Assembly: GCF_001273775.1 (NCBI RefSeq)
Contig: NZ_CP011801.1
Span: 3,574,001-3,638,000 of the forward strand
DNA: 64,000 nt
Source: Nitrospira moscoviensis
Lineage (GTDB): Bacteria; Nitrospirota; Nitrospiria; Nitrospirales; Nitrospiraceae
Direction: 5' to 3'
In this document: piece by piece, positions 23,019 to 30,785 of the stretch
Position numbering within the stretch: position 1 is the first letter of the stretch
How the letters are laid out: each line of letters starts with the position of its first letter
The notes under the pieces: generated by a model
The model's input: the letters and a program-made list of their open reading frames with translations, nothing else
The model's database searches: none
What the model was told of the DNA's origin: nothing
Made by a program: the position numbers and the translations under genes

Positions 23019-23620
23019 TTCTCCACTCTGCAGACGTCTGCACTCCGGAGGGAATCATTTTGGACGAGGACGAATACAAGCGCCCGGAACCGGAAAAGAT
23101 AACCAAGCTCGAAGGGGCCGAGCGATTGTTAAAGGCGGCTATTCGTCTTTTCTTCGAAGAGGGCGACATGCTCGCAGTGCATTCACTAGCGGCTGCCGCT
23201 CACGAGGTCCTTCGGAATCTACTTGCGAAGAATAATCAAACTGGGTCATTCATCAAGGATAACGATTACATTGCCCAGACCCATGCCAAGGAATATTACG
23301 ACCACATGAACAGACCGCATAATTTCCTTAAGCACGCCGATAGGGATCCGGATGGCGTTCTTGATTTCTACCAGGATGCTACACCGTTTTGGATTCTGGA
23401 TGGCATCGGTATGTACATCAAGCTGACCGGCAACATGAGATACAAAGTGTTTCTTTTGTTCTTCGCCTGGTTTGCACAGCAGTATCCCAGAATGCTTAAG
23501 CAGGACAGCGATCTTGCGCATTTGGTGGAGCGGTTCGCCAGAGAATCGATAATCTCAAAAAGGCACTTCGCAGAAATAATCGGAAACCCTGATTTGCTCG
23601 ACGCCAAAGCCTTTGTCTAA
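23015..23620 (+). CDS. HEPN-like protein (candidate RNase/toxin or phage exclusion factor)
   Basis: A 201-aa helical protein from GTG 23015 (AAGGAG SD). It has an N-terminal helical pair (AERLLKAAIRLFFEEGDMLA, VHSLAAAAHEVLRNLLAKN), then MNRPHNFLKHADRDPDGVLD. The latter contains R-x6-H (R-PHNFLK-H) as in HEPN ribonucleases, whose motif is R-x4-6-H. Similar KHADRDP-containing proteins are usually annotated as hypothetical. Its place beside the integrase at the element end is a typical cargo position. RNase activity is not demonstrated by this sequence. Confidence 0.5.
   Translation: MILHSADVCTPEGIILDEDEYKRPEPEKITKLEGAERLLKAAIRLFFEEGDMLAVHSLAAAAHEVLRNLLAKNNQTGSFIKDNDYIAQTHAKEYYDHMNRPHNFLKHADRDPDGVLDFYQDATPFWILDGIGMYIKLTGNMRYKVFLLFFAWFAQQYPRMLKQDSDLAHLVERFARESIISKRHFAEIIGNPDLLDAKAFV
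23029..23042. promoter_or_regulatory. 14-bp palindrome TGCAGACGTCTGCA, copy 3
   Basis: Lies 12 bases inside the HEPN-like gene, encoding part of HSADVCT. Copy 2 encodes QTSA in another frame, so the conservation is at the DNA level. Confidence 0.6.
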
Positions 23621-23623
23621 CCT

Positions 23624-25330
23624 ATGAACGCCGCAATCTACGTCAGAAAATCCACGGCACAGACTGGCATGAGCGAGGATGCTCGTTCCGTCGAACGACA
23701 AAAGGCGCGCGCGATCGAGTATGCCGGCCGCCATGGCTGGACCGTCCAACCCCATCATATCTTCGAAGATGACGGTATCAGCGGCGCCGAGTTCGAGCGT
23801 CGGCCGGGTTTCCAGCGGCTTAAGGAGACGCTCCGCCATCGTCCTCCGTTCCGGTATCTCATCGTGATGGATGAATCGCGGCTCGGCCGAGAGTCGATTG
23901 AGACGGCGCACGTCCTGAAGCAACTGTCGCTCGCCGGCGTCCGGATCTTCGCCTACTTGGATGACCGGGAGGTGCTGGTCGACGGTCTCATGGACAAGAT
24001 GCGATTGGCCTTCACCGGCTTAATGGATGAGGGCGAACGGTACCGGGCCCAGCAGCGGACGTTTGACGCGATGAAGCGAAAGGCTTTGCTCGGCCATGTC
24101 ACCGGCGGCCGCGTCTACGGCTATGACAACGTCGAGATTGCTTCCTCTACACTTGATGCGTATGGCCGGCCGAAACGGGATCATGTCGAACGCCGAATCA
24201 ATGATGAGCAGGCGGCCGTCGTGCGCCGGGTCTTCCGTCTGTGTGCAGACGGCAAAGGGATGGTCTCCATCGCGCGCCAGCTGAACGACGAAGGTCTGCC
24301 CGCTCCGCGCAACAGCCAGGGCCGAACCGTTTCGTGGAGTCCCTCGTCGGTGCGAAGCCTGCTCTTCAGGCGGCTCTATCTCGGGGAAGTGATTTGGAAC
24401 AAAACGAAGAAGCGCAATCCGTGGGGTATGCAGCAGCAGCGTAAGCGGCCAGAAACGGACTGGCTCAAGATCTCCATGCCGCAGCTTCAGATCATCTCTG
24501 AGGCTGACTGGAAAGCCGCACACGATCGCTTAGCCGGTACCCGTGCTGTCTATCTTCGGGGGACCAAAGGGGAGCTCTGGGGGCGGCCGGCCAGCAATCT
24601 AGAATCCAAGTATCTGCTGACCGGCCTGGCGAAGTGCGGCCAGTGCGGGGGAAGCCTCTATGTGCGGAGCAGCTCGCGGAAGGGCGGCCGGGCCCTCTTC
24701 TACGGCTGCATGACCTACCATCTTCGAGGGAAGAGCGCCTGCACGAATAATCTGTTGACCCCTATGGATCAGGCCAATGAACAGGTTTTGGCCGCTCTGG
24801 AGCGAAATGTGCTGCATCCGGAGGTCACAAAGACGGTGGTCAGAAAGGCGCTCCAGAAGTTCCGCACCGCCGAGCAGGGCTGGAAGGATCGCCGGGACGC
24901 GCTCCTTAAGCGAATCTCCGCGGTCGATGCAGAAAATAAGCGGCTAGTGTCGGCCATCTCGGCCGGCGGTGATATCCCAGCCCTTGTAGAGGCTCTGAAG
25001 GCTGCCAATGAACGGAAGGACGGCCTCGTGAGGGAACTGGCCGAAGTGAACAGCTATCAGCATTCTGAGGCAGATTATGACGAGCTCGAGAAAGAGCTAC
25101 AGGCCCATTTTGAGGCCTCATGGAAGACGATCTTGACGCGCCAGGTCGGCCCGAGCCGCCAGATCCTGCGCAAGCTGTTCGACGGCGCCCGCCTCCCCTT
25201 CACCCCCACCATCGATGCTGAGGGATCCCGGTACGATTTCCACGGGACGGCTTCGATCGGCCGGTTACTTCCTGATCGTGCAAAGAAAGTGGTGTCCCCA
25301 ACGGGATTCGAACCCGTGTTGCCGGCTTGA
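23624..25330 (+). CDS. Large serine recombinase (integrase) ending inside the tRNA gene
   Basis: A 568-aa large serine integrase. The catalytic domain begins MNAAIYVRKST (nucleophile Ser10), with SVERQKARAIEYA, DDGISGAEFERRPGFQRL and IVMDESRLGRE. A recombinase domain follows (RVYGYD, VVRRVFRLCADGKGMVSIARQL, SPSSVRSLLFRRLYLGEV), then a zinc ribbon (CGQCGGSLY, YGCMTY, SACTNN) and a coiled coil (about 430-510). The final 13 residues, VVSPTGFEPVLPA, are encoded by 25289-25330, that is, by the attR repeat and the tRNA-Glu gene. After excision the frame would instead run through the 8109-8177 sequence. Confidence 0.9.
   Translation: MNAAIYVRKSTAQTGMSEDARSVERQKARAIEYAGRHGWTVQPHHIFEDDGISGAEFERRPGFQRLKETLRHRPPFRYLIVMDESRLGRESIETAHVLKQLSLAGVRIFAYLDDREVLVDGLMDKMRLAFTGLMDEGERYRAQQRTFDAMKRKALLGHVTGGRVYGYDNVEIASSTLDAYGRPKRDHVERRINDEQAAVVRRVFRLCADGKGMVSIARQLNDEGLPAPRNSQGRTVSWSPSSVRSLLFRRLYLGEVIWNKTKKRNPWGMQQQRKRPETDWLKISMPQLQIISEADWKAAHDRLAGTRAVYLRGTKGELWGRPASNLESKYLLTGLAKCGQCGGSLYVRSSSRKGGRALFYGCMTYHLRGKSACTNNLLTPMDQANEQVLAALERNVLHPEVTKTVVRKALQKFRTAEQGWKDRRDALLKRISAVDAENKRLVSAISAGGDIPALVEALKAANERKDGLVRELAEVNSYQHSEADYDELEKELQAHFEASWKTILTRQVGPSRQILRKLFDGARLPFTPTIDAEGSRYDFHGTASIGRLLPDRAKKVVSPTGFEPVLPA
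25289..25309. repeat. attR: 21-bp direct repeat within tRNA-Glu and the integrase 3' end
   Basis: Identical to 8088-8108. It covers the CCA, acceptor 3' strand and T-arm 3' part of the tRNA (minus strand) and simultaneously codons 556-562 of the serine integrase (plus strand). Confidence 0.85.
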
Positions 25331-25367
25331 AAGGCCGGCGTCCTAGGCCAGGCTAGACGATGGGGAC
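25290..25367 (-). tRNA. tRNA-Glu (UUC), CCA encoded
   Basis: The minus strand folds as a cloverleaf. Acceptor GTCCCCA pairs with TGGGGAC; the anticodon arm is CCGGC-CTTTCAA-GCCGG with anticodon TTC; the T arm carries GGTTCGAATCC. Discriminator A and a genomic CCA follow (25290-25293). It remains intact because the element restored the 3' end at the right junction. A weak upstream promoter on the minus strand (around 25400-25420) is possible. Confidence 0.95.
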
Positions 25368-25408
25368 ATGAAGATGGGCGTAGAGTGACCGTGCTCTTGT
25401 ATCATATC

Positions 25409-25708
25409 TCACAGACCGATGTCACTAGAGCAGCGCCGTGAATGGCGGGATCGTCCGAGAATGGCGAGCCGCGCACGGCTCATCGGCAGGCGAGACAGGA
25501 AGAAGACGAGCCCGCTTGTGGCACCGAAGGTCCTAGCCATCGTGCAAGGGTCGATCGCAGCTCCTCCAATCGGACGGGTTTTTGAAAGGTGGCCGCCCGG
25601 ATGGTGGGGGAACATCTCCTCGAACTCCCGCCCCACCCGCTCTTTGATCCGGCCCTTCGTCAGTGCCTCGGACGCACGATTGTAGTCGATCAAGGTGAAC
25701 GACCCCAT
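25409..25708 (-). CDS. Doubtful small ORF beside the tRNA
   Basis: A 99-aa minus-strand frame from ATG 25708 (MGSFTLIDYNRASEALTKGR, VGREFEEMFPHHP). The N-terminal half looks protein-like, the C-terminal half (RARLAILGRSRHSRR) does not. The ribosome-binding site AAGGGG is only 2-3 bases from the ATG. Apart from this, 25371-25781 holds nothing I can name. Confidence 0.25.
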   Translation of the reverse strand: MGSFTLIDYNRASEALTKGRIKERVGREFEEMFPHHPGGHLSKTRPIGGAAIDPCTMARTFGATSGLVFFLSRLPMSRARLAILGRSRHSRRCSSDIGL

Positions 25709-25781
25709 ATCCCCTTCATCGAGAGCTGTGGTACAGTGAGTGCTTGATTCGACCCCCCTTTGCCTCGAAAGGACGACGCTC

Positions 25782-26264
25782 ATGCGAGGGCGAGGCTGCC
25801 CGGCATTTCTTTTGCTGTGGGGAATGGTGATCCTGGCCGCCGCATGCGCGCACGATACGTATCAGGAGCGGGCGGACCTCATGAAAGACCATGTCGAGGC
25901 CTTCTATTCGCATTTGAAAGCCAATCGCATCGAGGCGGCCGTCCACGAGAATGAGCAGATCGAAGCCATGGCGGATCAGATGGCCGACACGGTTCGCACG
26001 CGCGCCCGCCAACAGGGCACCACGCAGGCCGAACGGGAATTTGCGCTGCTGAAGACGGCCAGAGAAACCGCGGCGCAGAATTGGATCGCGCTGGGGCAAT
26101 ACTTCGCGATCAAGAAGCAGCCGGCGCGCGCCCGCGCCAGCTACCAGCGGGTCATCGACACGTACACGAATCCGACCGAGCGGAACTATCGGGAACAGGC
26201 GGCGCGGGCCCTCAAAGATTTGGAGATTCTCTCGCCGGCCGGGCACAGCCCGCCTTCGCCGTGA
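25782..26264 (+). CDS. Lipoprotein with helical repeat
   Basis: A 160-aa protein with signal MRGRGCPAFLLLWGMVILAA and lipobox AAC (about Cys22). The mature part is helical (MKDHVEAFYSHLKANRIEAA, ALGQYFAIKKQPARARASYQ), reminiscent of a TPR pair. ATG 25782 is preferred to GTG 25740 because it gives a normal signal peptide and AAAGGA lies upstream. It overlaps the next lipoprotein gene by GTGA, so the two likely act together at the outer membrane. Confidence 0.7.
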   Translation: MRGRGCPAFLLLWGMVILAAACAHDTYQERADLMKDHVEAFYSHLKANRIEAAVHENEQIEAMADQMADTVRTRARQQGTTQAEREFALLKTARETAAQNWIALGQYFAIKKQPARARASYQRVIDTYTNPTERNYREQAARALKDLEILSPAGHSPPSP

Positions 26265-26839
26265 GCGCGCCGGGCTTCCTGCCATCCGGCCCTCTGCCGT
26301 GGGCCCCCCGTCTTTTGGGAACCGTCCTCCTCTGCACCTGGCTCGCCGGTTGCGCGCACACCATCCAGGTCGATCCGCTTCCGGCCACCCCCGCCGCCAC
26401 GCGAATTCCACGCGCCGTCCAACTGGTCGTCGGCCCCCTCTCCCTGGAAGGGGCGGATCACATGCCCGGTATTACCTTGTTGAAATGGCCCCACCGAGAT
26501 CTCAGCGAGGCGCTCCTCCGATACGTCGAGCGACGGGAGACCTTCGCCTCGGTCTCGGCGGCGCCGGCCGATCTTGCGATGTCGATTGTCACGAACCTGT
26601 CGATGAGGTCCCGGCAGCGCTATCGTTACCGGGTGCGGTTAGAGATAGAGATGAGGGACGGCGCGACGCCGATCAAAACCTATCGCGCCGAGCACGAAGC
26701 GGAAGGCTCCTCTGTCCGGTGGGTCACCGCCTCGGACCGGGATCCCATCCAAGCGGCGCTGCAGCAGGCGCTCGACGACGCGTTCGGACAGATTGAGGCC
26801 GACCACGCTCTCTACGCAGCCGGCCCCCGTTCCAAATAG
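26261..26839 (+). CDS. Lipoprotein of unknown function
   Basis: A 192-aa protein from GTG 26261. Signal and lipobox LLGTVLLCTWLAGCAHTIQV, then a mixed alpha/beta domain (RAVQLVVGPLSLEGADHM, DLSEALLRYVERRETFASVS, RYRVRLEIEMRDGATPIKTY) that resembles GNA1162/LpoB-like or TolB-N-like lipoproteins in style. No confident family. Translationally coupled to the upstream lipoprotein. Confidence 0.65.
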   Translation: MSAPGFLPSGPLPWAPRLLGTVLLCTWLAGCAHTIQVDPLPATPAATRIPRAVQLVVGPLSLEGADHMPGITLLKWPHRDLSEALLRYVERRETFASVSAAPADLAMSIVTNLSMRSRQRYRYRVRLEIEMRDGATPIKTYRAEHEAEGSSVRWVTASDRDPIQAALQQALDDAFGQIEADHALYAAGPRSK

Positions 26840-26894
26840 GGATCTCGGATCACGCCGCCGAGATGGTGCGACGGCAGTGTCCCCCGTGAGACGC

Positions 26895-26922
26895 AGCGGG
26901 CGGACTTTTTCAACCGCCTGCT
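26895..26922. terminator. Bidirectional hairpin terminator between convergent genes
   Basis: AGCGGGCGG (26895-26903) pairs with CCGCCTGCT (26914-26922) in 9 bp including one G-T wobble, with a loop holding CTTTTTC. It lies between the convergent lipoprotein and MarR genes and overlaps the MarR stop. A T-run outside the stem is absent, so efficiency is uncertain. Confidence 0.4.
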
Positions 26923-27584
26923 CAGGCCGAGCGGGCTTCTTTGAACCGGGTCCAAGCCTCCTGCGCCTGAGAGGGGGGAGCGGGCACATAATCCGGGCAA
27001 TCGATGCGGAGAGCCGGCGCGCCGAAGGGCGCGTCGAGGAATTGGCAATGATGCGGCTGCTCGGCGTCCGGATGGGCATGGGGCCGGAAATGCTCGCACG
27101 ACACGCACATGCGGGCCACCGGAATCTCTCCCTGCAGTTGCAGGGAGCGGATCAGCTTGACCAAAACCGTCAGCAGCGACACTTGCTCCTCGGCCGAGAG
27201 CTGCTGCGCCGCCGCGGACAAGATTTCCGGCCAGCCGCTCACGACCCGGCCCGCCTTGGCGCCCTTCGCGGTCAAATGCACGGTGACGACACGGTTGTCG
27301 ACTTCCGTCCGGCGCCGGCGCACCAGCCGCTTCTGCTCCAGCGTCCTGATCACCTCCGACGCCGTCGGCAGCTTGACGGACAGTTCCCGCGCGATCGTCG
27401 ACACGGTGGCGGACTGGGTCGACCGGCCGCACAAAAAGGCCAGCACTTGGACTTGCAGCGGCCCCACGCCCTGCCGCCCCTGCCGTCTCCAGGGCCGGCT
27501 CTTCATCGCCAAGCCGATTTTCGACAGGCCGGTCACAAGACGATCGGGAAGTCCGTTCTGTTCTATTTTCAGCGAAGATTTCAT
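26922..27584 (-). CDS. MarR-family regulator with C-terminal Cys cluster
   Basis: A 220-aa protein. Residues about 35-150 are a MarR winged HTH (VQVLAFLCGRSTQSATVSTI, ARELSVKLPTASEVIRTLEQ, KRLVRRRRTEVDNRVVTVHL). An extra 55-residue tail carries four Cys (MCVSCEHF, HHCQFLD, IDCPDY) with interspersed His, a likely metal or Fe-S/redox site. It is the last gene of the minus-strand stress/formate block and is a plausible oxygen- or redox-responsive regulator for it. Confidence 0.85.
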   Translation of the reverse strand: MKSSLKIEQNGLPDRLVTGLSKIGLAMKSRPWRRQGRQGVGPLQVQVLAFLCGRSTQSATVSTIARELSVKLPTASEVIRTLEQKRLVRRRRTEVDNRVVTVHLTAKGAKAGRVVSGWPEILSAAAQQLSAEEQVSLLTVLVKLIRSLQLQGEIPVARMCVSCEHFRPHAHPDAEQPHHCQFLDAPFGAPALRIDCPDYVPAPPSQAQEAWTRFKEARSA

Positions 27585-27752
27585 GGTGCAGTCCTTGGTG
27601 AGAAGTCCGGTGTTGAAAATGACGTGCGGTAGTCTATTGGGTTCGTATCCTCATCGTCAAGCCTGCGCCGTGCGCTGAACGGAAATAAATCCGCTTATTT
27701 TGTCTCCGGCGGGATGGTCGGGGCCGTTTGTACCCATTGTGACATCGACGGG

Positions 27753-28610
27753 TCAGCGCACGACCAGCACGGAACAGTCGGCATGCTGCACGACACGTGT
27801 CGACACGCTCCCGAGGAGCACCCGCCCGATGGCTCCCAGCCCTTTGGCGCCCGTCACAATCAAGTCCGCCTTGTGCTGCTTCGCGACGGTCAGGATCTCG
27901 TCCGCCGGTTTGCCGAGTCGCACCGCTTCCACCACTTGGAACCCCGCTTTCGCCACCTTGTCCACGACCCGTTGCGCGACCGCGCGGCCGGCTTCGCGCA
28001 GCTCGGGATATTTCAAGTACGGCAACACATGCACCACCGTGACCATGAGGGGTTCCCGGTCGGGGCCGCCGGGAGTCGGATTGATGGTCCGGACGAGAAA
28101 CCGCACGGCCTTGTCGGACGCCGGCGAGCCATCGATGGCGAGTACGATTTGACGCACCGGCTTGGGTGCCTCCTTCACGACGAGCACCGAGCAGGGTGCG
28201 TGATGAATGGCGTGATTGGACGTGCTGCCCAGCATGAACCGATCCAGCGCATCCAACCCGCGCGACCCGATGGCGAGCAGCCCCACGCCGCGCCTGGCGT
28301 GCCGGACGATCGTGGCCGCCACGGCGCCGCGCTCGACGGTCACGGTTCCGCCCAAGCCCAGCGCCGCCAACACATCCTCCGATTGCTTTTTGGTGGCCTT
28401 CGCCGCCGTTTCCATCCGCTTCACTTCCGCTTGAAGATAGCGTTCGGTGCCGACGATGACCGGCTGGACCATGAACGGCGCCCGGAGACCCGCCACGTCC
28501 ACGACATGCAGCACGCGCACCGTCGGCTGCACGAGGAACGGCAGCTGCGCCAGCCATTCGATCGCCCACCGGCCGTGTTTGGAGCCATCGGTTGCGGCTA
28601 AGACTTTCAT
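27753..28610 (-). CDS. Universal stress protein, two UspA domains
   Basis: 285 aa with two tandem Usp domains. Each ends with the ATP-binding-type signature: IGSRGLDALDRFMLGSTSNH and GAKGLGAIGRVLLGSVSTRV, each followed by HAPCSVLVV or HADCSVLVV. N-terminal MKVLAATDGSKHGRWA is a Usp start. It lies 31 bases downstream of the phosphofructokinase gene. Role in stress survival inferred from the family. Confidence 0.92.
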   Translation of the reverse strand: MKVLAATDGSKHGRWAIEWLAQLPFLVQPTVRVLHVVDVAGLRAPFMVQPVIVGTERYLQAEVKRMETAAKATKKQSEDVLAALGLGGTVTVERGAVAATIVRHARRGVGLLAIGSRGLDALDRFMLGSTSNHAIHHAPCSVLVVKEAPKPVRQIVLAIDGSPASDKAVRFLVRTINPTPGGPDREPLMVTVVHVLPYLKYPELREAGRAVAQRVVDKVAKAGFQVVEAVRLGKPADEILTVAKQHKADLIVTGAKGLGAIGRVLLGSVSTRVVQHADCSVLVVR

Positions 28611-28641
28611 CTCACCTGTCCTTTCACCGGAAACGCGCGCA

Positions 28642-29892
28642 TCAATCCGCCGTGCCTGCGAAACGGTCGCGGAATTGCTCCGGTGACAACCCGACCAGCG
28701 CGGCGCAGCGGCCCAGTTCGACGGGATTGCTCAAGTCTTCCGAGGACAACCGGATCATATATTGTCTGGCGATCCGATACGACTCCGACTTCGTGTCCAC
28801 CATCCGGACCTTGGCCCGCCCCGTCGCCGGGTCCACCATCCGGGAAAAGGGAATGGGCGTAAAGCGCCCGTTCTGAATCGAGACCATCGCCGCCGTGCCG
28901 CCGTCGAGCACCAACTGGGCGGCGCAATAGCCGAGATCGCGCGTATATTCGATGTCGTAGGGAATCGGGTCGGCGCAGCGGAGCTCGTACCCCACGTTCT
29001 TCGCCATGATGGTGGTGGGCAGGCCCCAGGCCTTGAGTTGCTTCGTCAGTTCCCTTCGCAAGACGTCCCCCACATCCACCTCGGCCAAACGCAGATGGCC
29101 ATGTTCGTCGCGCTCCACATGCTCGAGTCCGCCCAAATCGTGCGGGTCCAGGATTTCGATCAATCCTTCGGCGAGCACGATGACGCCGTCCGCGCGCCCG
29201 GCGTTGAGCCGCTTGATCACGGTGCCGAGGAGGACATCGACGAGGCGCCGCAGCTTCACGGGGCGGGCCGGGAACTCCTCCGGGATGACCGTCAGCGTGG
29301 CGCCCACCGCCTTGCCAATGCCCAGCGCCAAGTGGCCCGCCTTGCGGCCCATCGTCACGGCGAGATACCAGCGCGACGTCGTATGGGCGTCCACCATGAG
29401 ATTCTTCACGATCTCCACGCCGACATGGCGGGCGGTCTGAAACCCGAACGTCGGAATGCCGTAGGGCAGATCCAGGTCGTTGTCGATCGTTTTCGGCACG
29501 TGCACCACCTGCAGGCGGCCGGCGGCCCGCTCTTCCAGCTTGAGCGCCGAGAACGCGGTATCGTCGCCGCCGATCGTGACCAGCCGCGTGACGCCCAGCC
29601 GCGCCAATGCCGACAAGACCGTGTCCAGATGCTCGGCTTTTTTCGTCGGGTTGGCGCGCGAGGTGCCCAGATACGATCCGCCCCGGAAGTGAATCCGGCT
29701 CACTTCCTCGATGGAAAGCGGCCGCGCCTGGCCGATGCCGCCTTCCATGAGCCATTTGAAGCCATCGATGATGCCGAGAACGTCGGAGCCGCCCAGGATA
29801 CAGCGGATCGTGACGGCGCTGATCACGCTGTTGATGCCGGGAGCGGGTCCGCCGCCCACGAGAATGCCGACGGTCGGACGTGGGTGGTTCAT
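28642..29892 (-). CDS. 6-phosphofructokinase, pyrophosphate-dependent type
   Basis: A 416-aa PfkA-superfamily enzyme: VGILVGGGPAPGINSVISAV, SYLGTSRANP, LVTIGGDDTAFSA, VPKTIDNDLDLPYG and VTMGRKAGHLALG. The GGDD (rather than GGDG) and PKTIDND motifs are those of PPi-dependent enzymes, so it may work reversibly in glycolysis/gluconeogenesis with PPi. Start MNHPRPTVG at 29892 overlaps the end of the FocA-like gene (TCATGA), indicating coupling; the frame extension to 29946 is rejected. Confidence 0.88.
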   Translation of the reverse strand: MNHPRPTVGILVGGGPAPGINSVISAVTIRCILGGSDVLGIIDGFKWLMEGGIGQARPLSIEEVSRIHFRGGSYLGTSRANPTKKAEHLDTVLSALARLGVTRLVTIGGDDTAFSALKLEERAAGRLQVVHVPKTIDNDLDLPYGIPTFGFQTARHVGVEIVKNLMVDAHTTSRWYLAVTMGRKAGHLALGIGKAVGATLTVIPEEFPARPVKLRRLVDVLLGTVIKRLNAGRADGVIVLAEGLIEILDPHDLGGLEHVERDEHGHLRLAEVDVGDVLRRELTKQLKAWGLPTTIMAKNVGYELRCADPIPYDIEYTRDLGYCAAQLVLDGGTAAMVSIQNGRFTPIPFSRMVDPATGRAKVRMVDTKSESYRIARQYMIRLSSEDLSNPVELGRCAALVGLSPEQFRDRFAGTAD

Positions 29893-30785
29893 GAGCCCCC
29901 CGGCTCCGGCTTTGCCGCGCGGTCCTGCCTCAAATACACCGACCAATAGACCAATGCCACGAGCAGGGTCCCTCCCAGAATATTGCCGACCGTCACCAGC
30001 GCCAGATTGGCCGCCGCGCCGGCGAAGGACATCGGCGCCGCACCGGACGCGGTGAGCAACAGCCCCATCGGGAGAAAATACAGGTTGGCGACGGAATGTT
30101 CAAATCCGCAGGCGACGAAGGCGCTGATCGGGAACAGGATCGCCAGGATCTTGTCGGCTACGCTGCGGGCGGCCATGCAGAGCCAGACGGCGAGGCAGAC
30201 GAGTGCGTTGCATAAGATGCCGCGCGCCAGCGCCGTGATCGGGTCGAGCGAAACTTTCGCGCGCGCGATGCGCACCATCGTCTCGCCCACCGCGCCGTCG
30301 CTCAACGTCTGAATGCCGGCCAGCCAGACCAGCACCGCCGTCCCGACCGCGCCGAGGAGATTCCCCGCATAGACCCATCCCCAGTTGCGGAGCACATGGA
30401 CGGTGGTCACGCGGCCGGACGCCCAGGCCATGGCGAGCAGATTGTTGCCGGTAAAGAGCTCCGCGCCGCCCACGACGACGAGGATGAGCCCCAGACTGAA
30501 CGTGACGCCGCCGGCCAGACGAATCAATCCAAAGTGAGGGGATTGCGCGGACCCGGCCGTGATCGTCACCGTGAAGAACAGCGCGCCGAGCGCGATGAAC
30601 GCCCCGGCCAGCACGGCCAACGCCAGCATCGTGGGGACGGACGCCGCCGCTTTGGCGACGCCGATGTCCCGGACGCGCTTGGCCACTTCAGCCGGGGCGT
30701 AGGCGTCGAAGAGCGGGACGGGAGAAACGGCAAGTTGAGGGGAAGCCGCCACACGTTCGTCGGAACTGAACGCCGTCTGTTTCAC
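29889..30785 (-). CDS. focA: Formate/nitrite transporter (FocA/NirC family)
   Basis: 298 aa with about six hydrophobic helices and FNT-family segments: an N-terminal amphipathic part (FDAYAPAEVAKRVRDIG), GGVTFSLGLILVVVGGAELF with TGNNL, NWGWVYAGNLLGAVGTAVLV, ILCNALVCLAVWLCMAARSV and FEHSVANLYFLPMG. It should pass formate (or nitrite) across the membrane. It overlaps fdhA upstream (ATGA type) and pfk downstream, so formate transport is most likely. Nitrite is also conceivable in a nitrite oxidiser. Confidence 0.88.
   Translation of the reverse strand: MKQTAFSSDERVAASPQLAVSPVPLFDAYAPAEVAKRVRDIGVAKAAASVPTMLALAVLAGAFIALGALFFTVTITAGSAQSPHFGLIRLAGGVTFSLGLILVVVGGAELFTGNNLLAMAWASGRVTTVHVLRNWGWVYAGNLLGAVGTAVLVWLAGIQTLSDGAVGETMVRIARAKVSLDPITALARGILCNALVCLAVWLCMAARSVADKILAILFPISAFVACGFEHSVANLYFLPMGLLLTASGAAPMSFAGAAANLALVTVGNILGGTLLVALVYWSVYLRQDRAAKPEPGGS

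Larger units (their letters stand above)
8088..25309. mobile_element. 17.2-kb integrated phage-like element in tRNA-Glu(UUC)
   Basis: The element is delimited by 21-bp perfect direct repeats, one of which lies inside an intact tRNA gene. A serine integrase gene abuts the tRNA. Between the repeats are two recombinases, an excisionase-like HTH protein, an O-like replication initiator with internal repeats, DnaB, a Nu1-like terminase small subunit and a tail-protein fragment. There is also cargo resembling a defence operon and many unrecognised small genes. No capsid, portal, large terminase or tape-measure gene is visible, so it is either a decayed prophage or a satellite that uses helper particles. 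8109-8241, next to attL, holds no gene in the integrated state. Confidence 0.85.
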
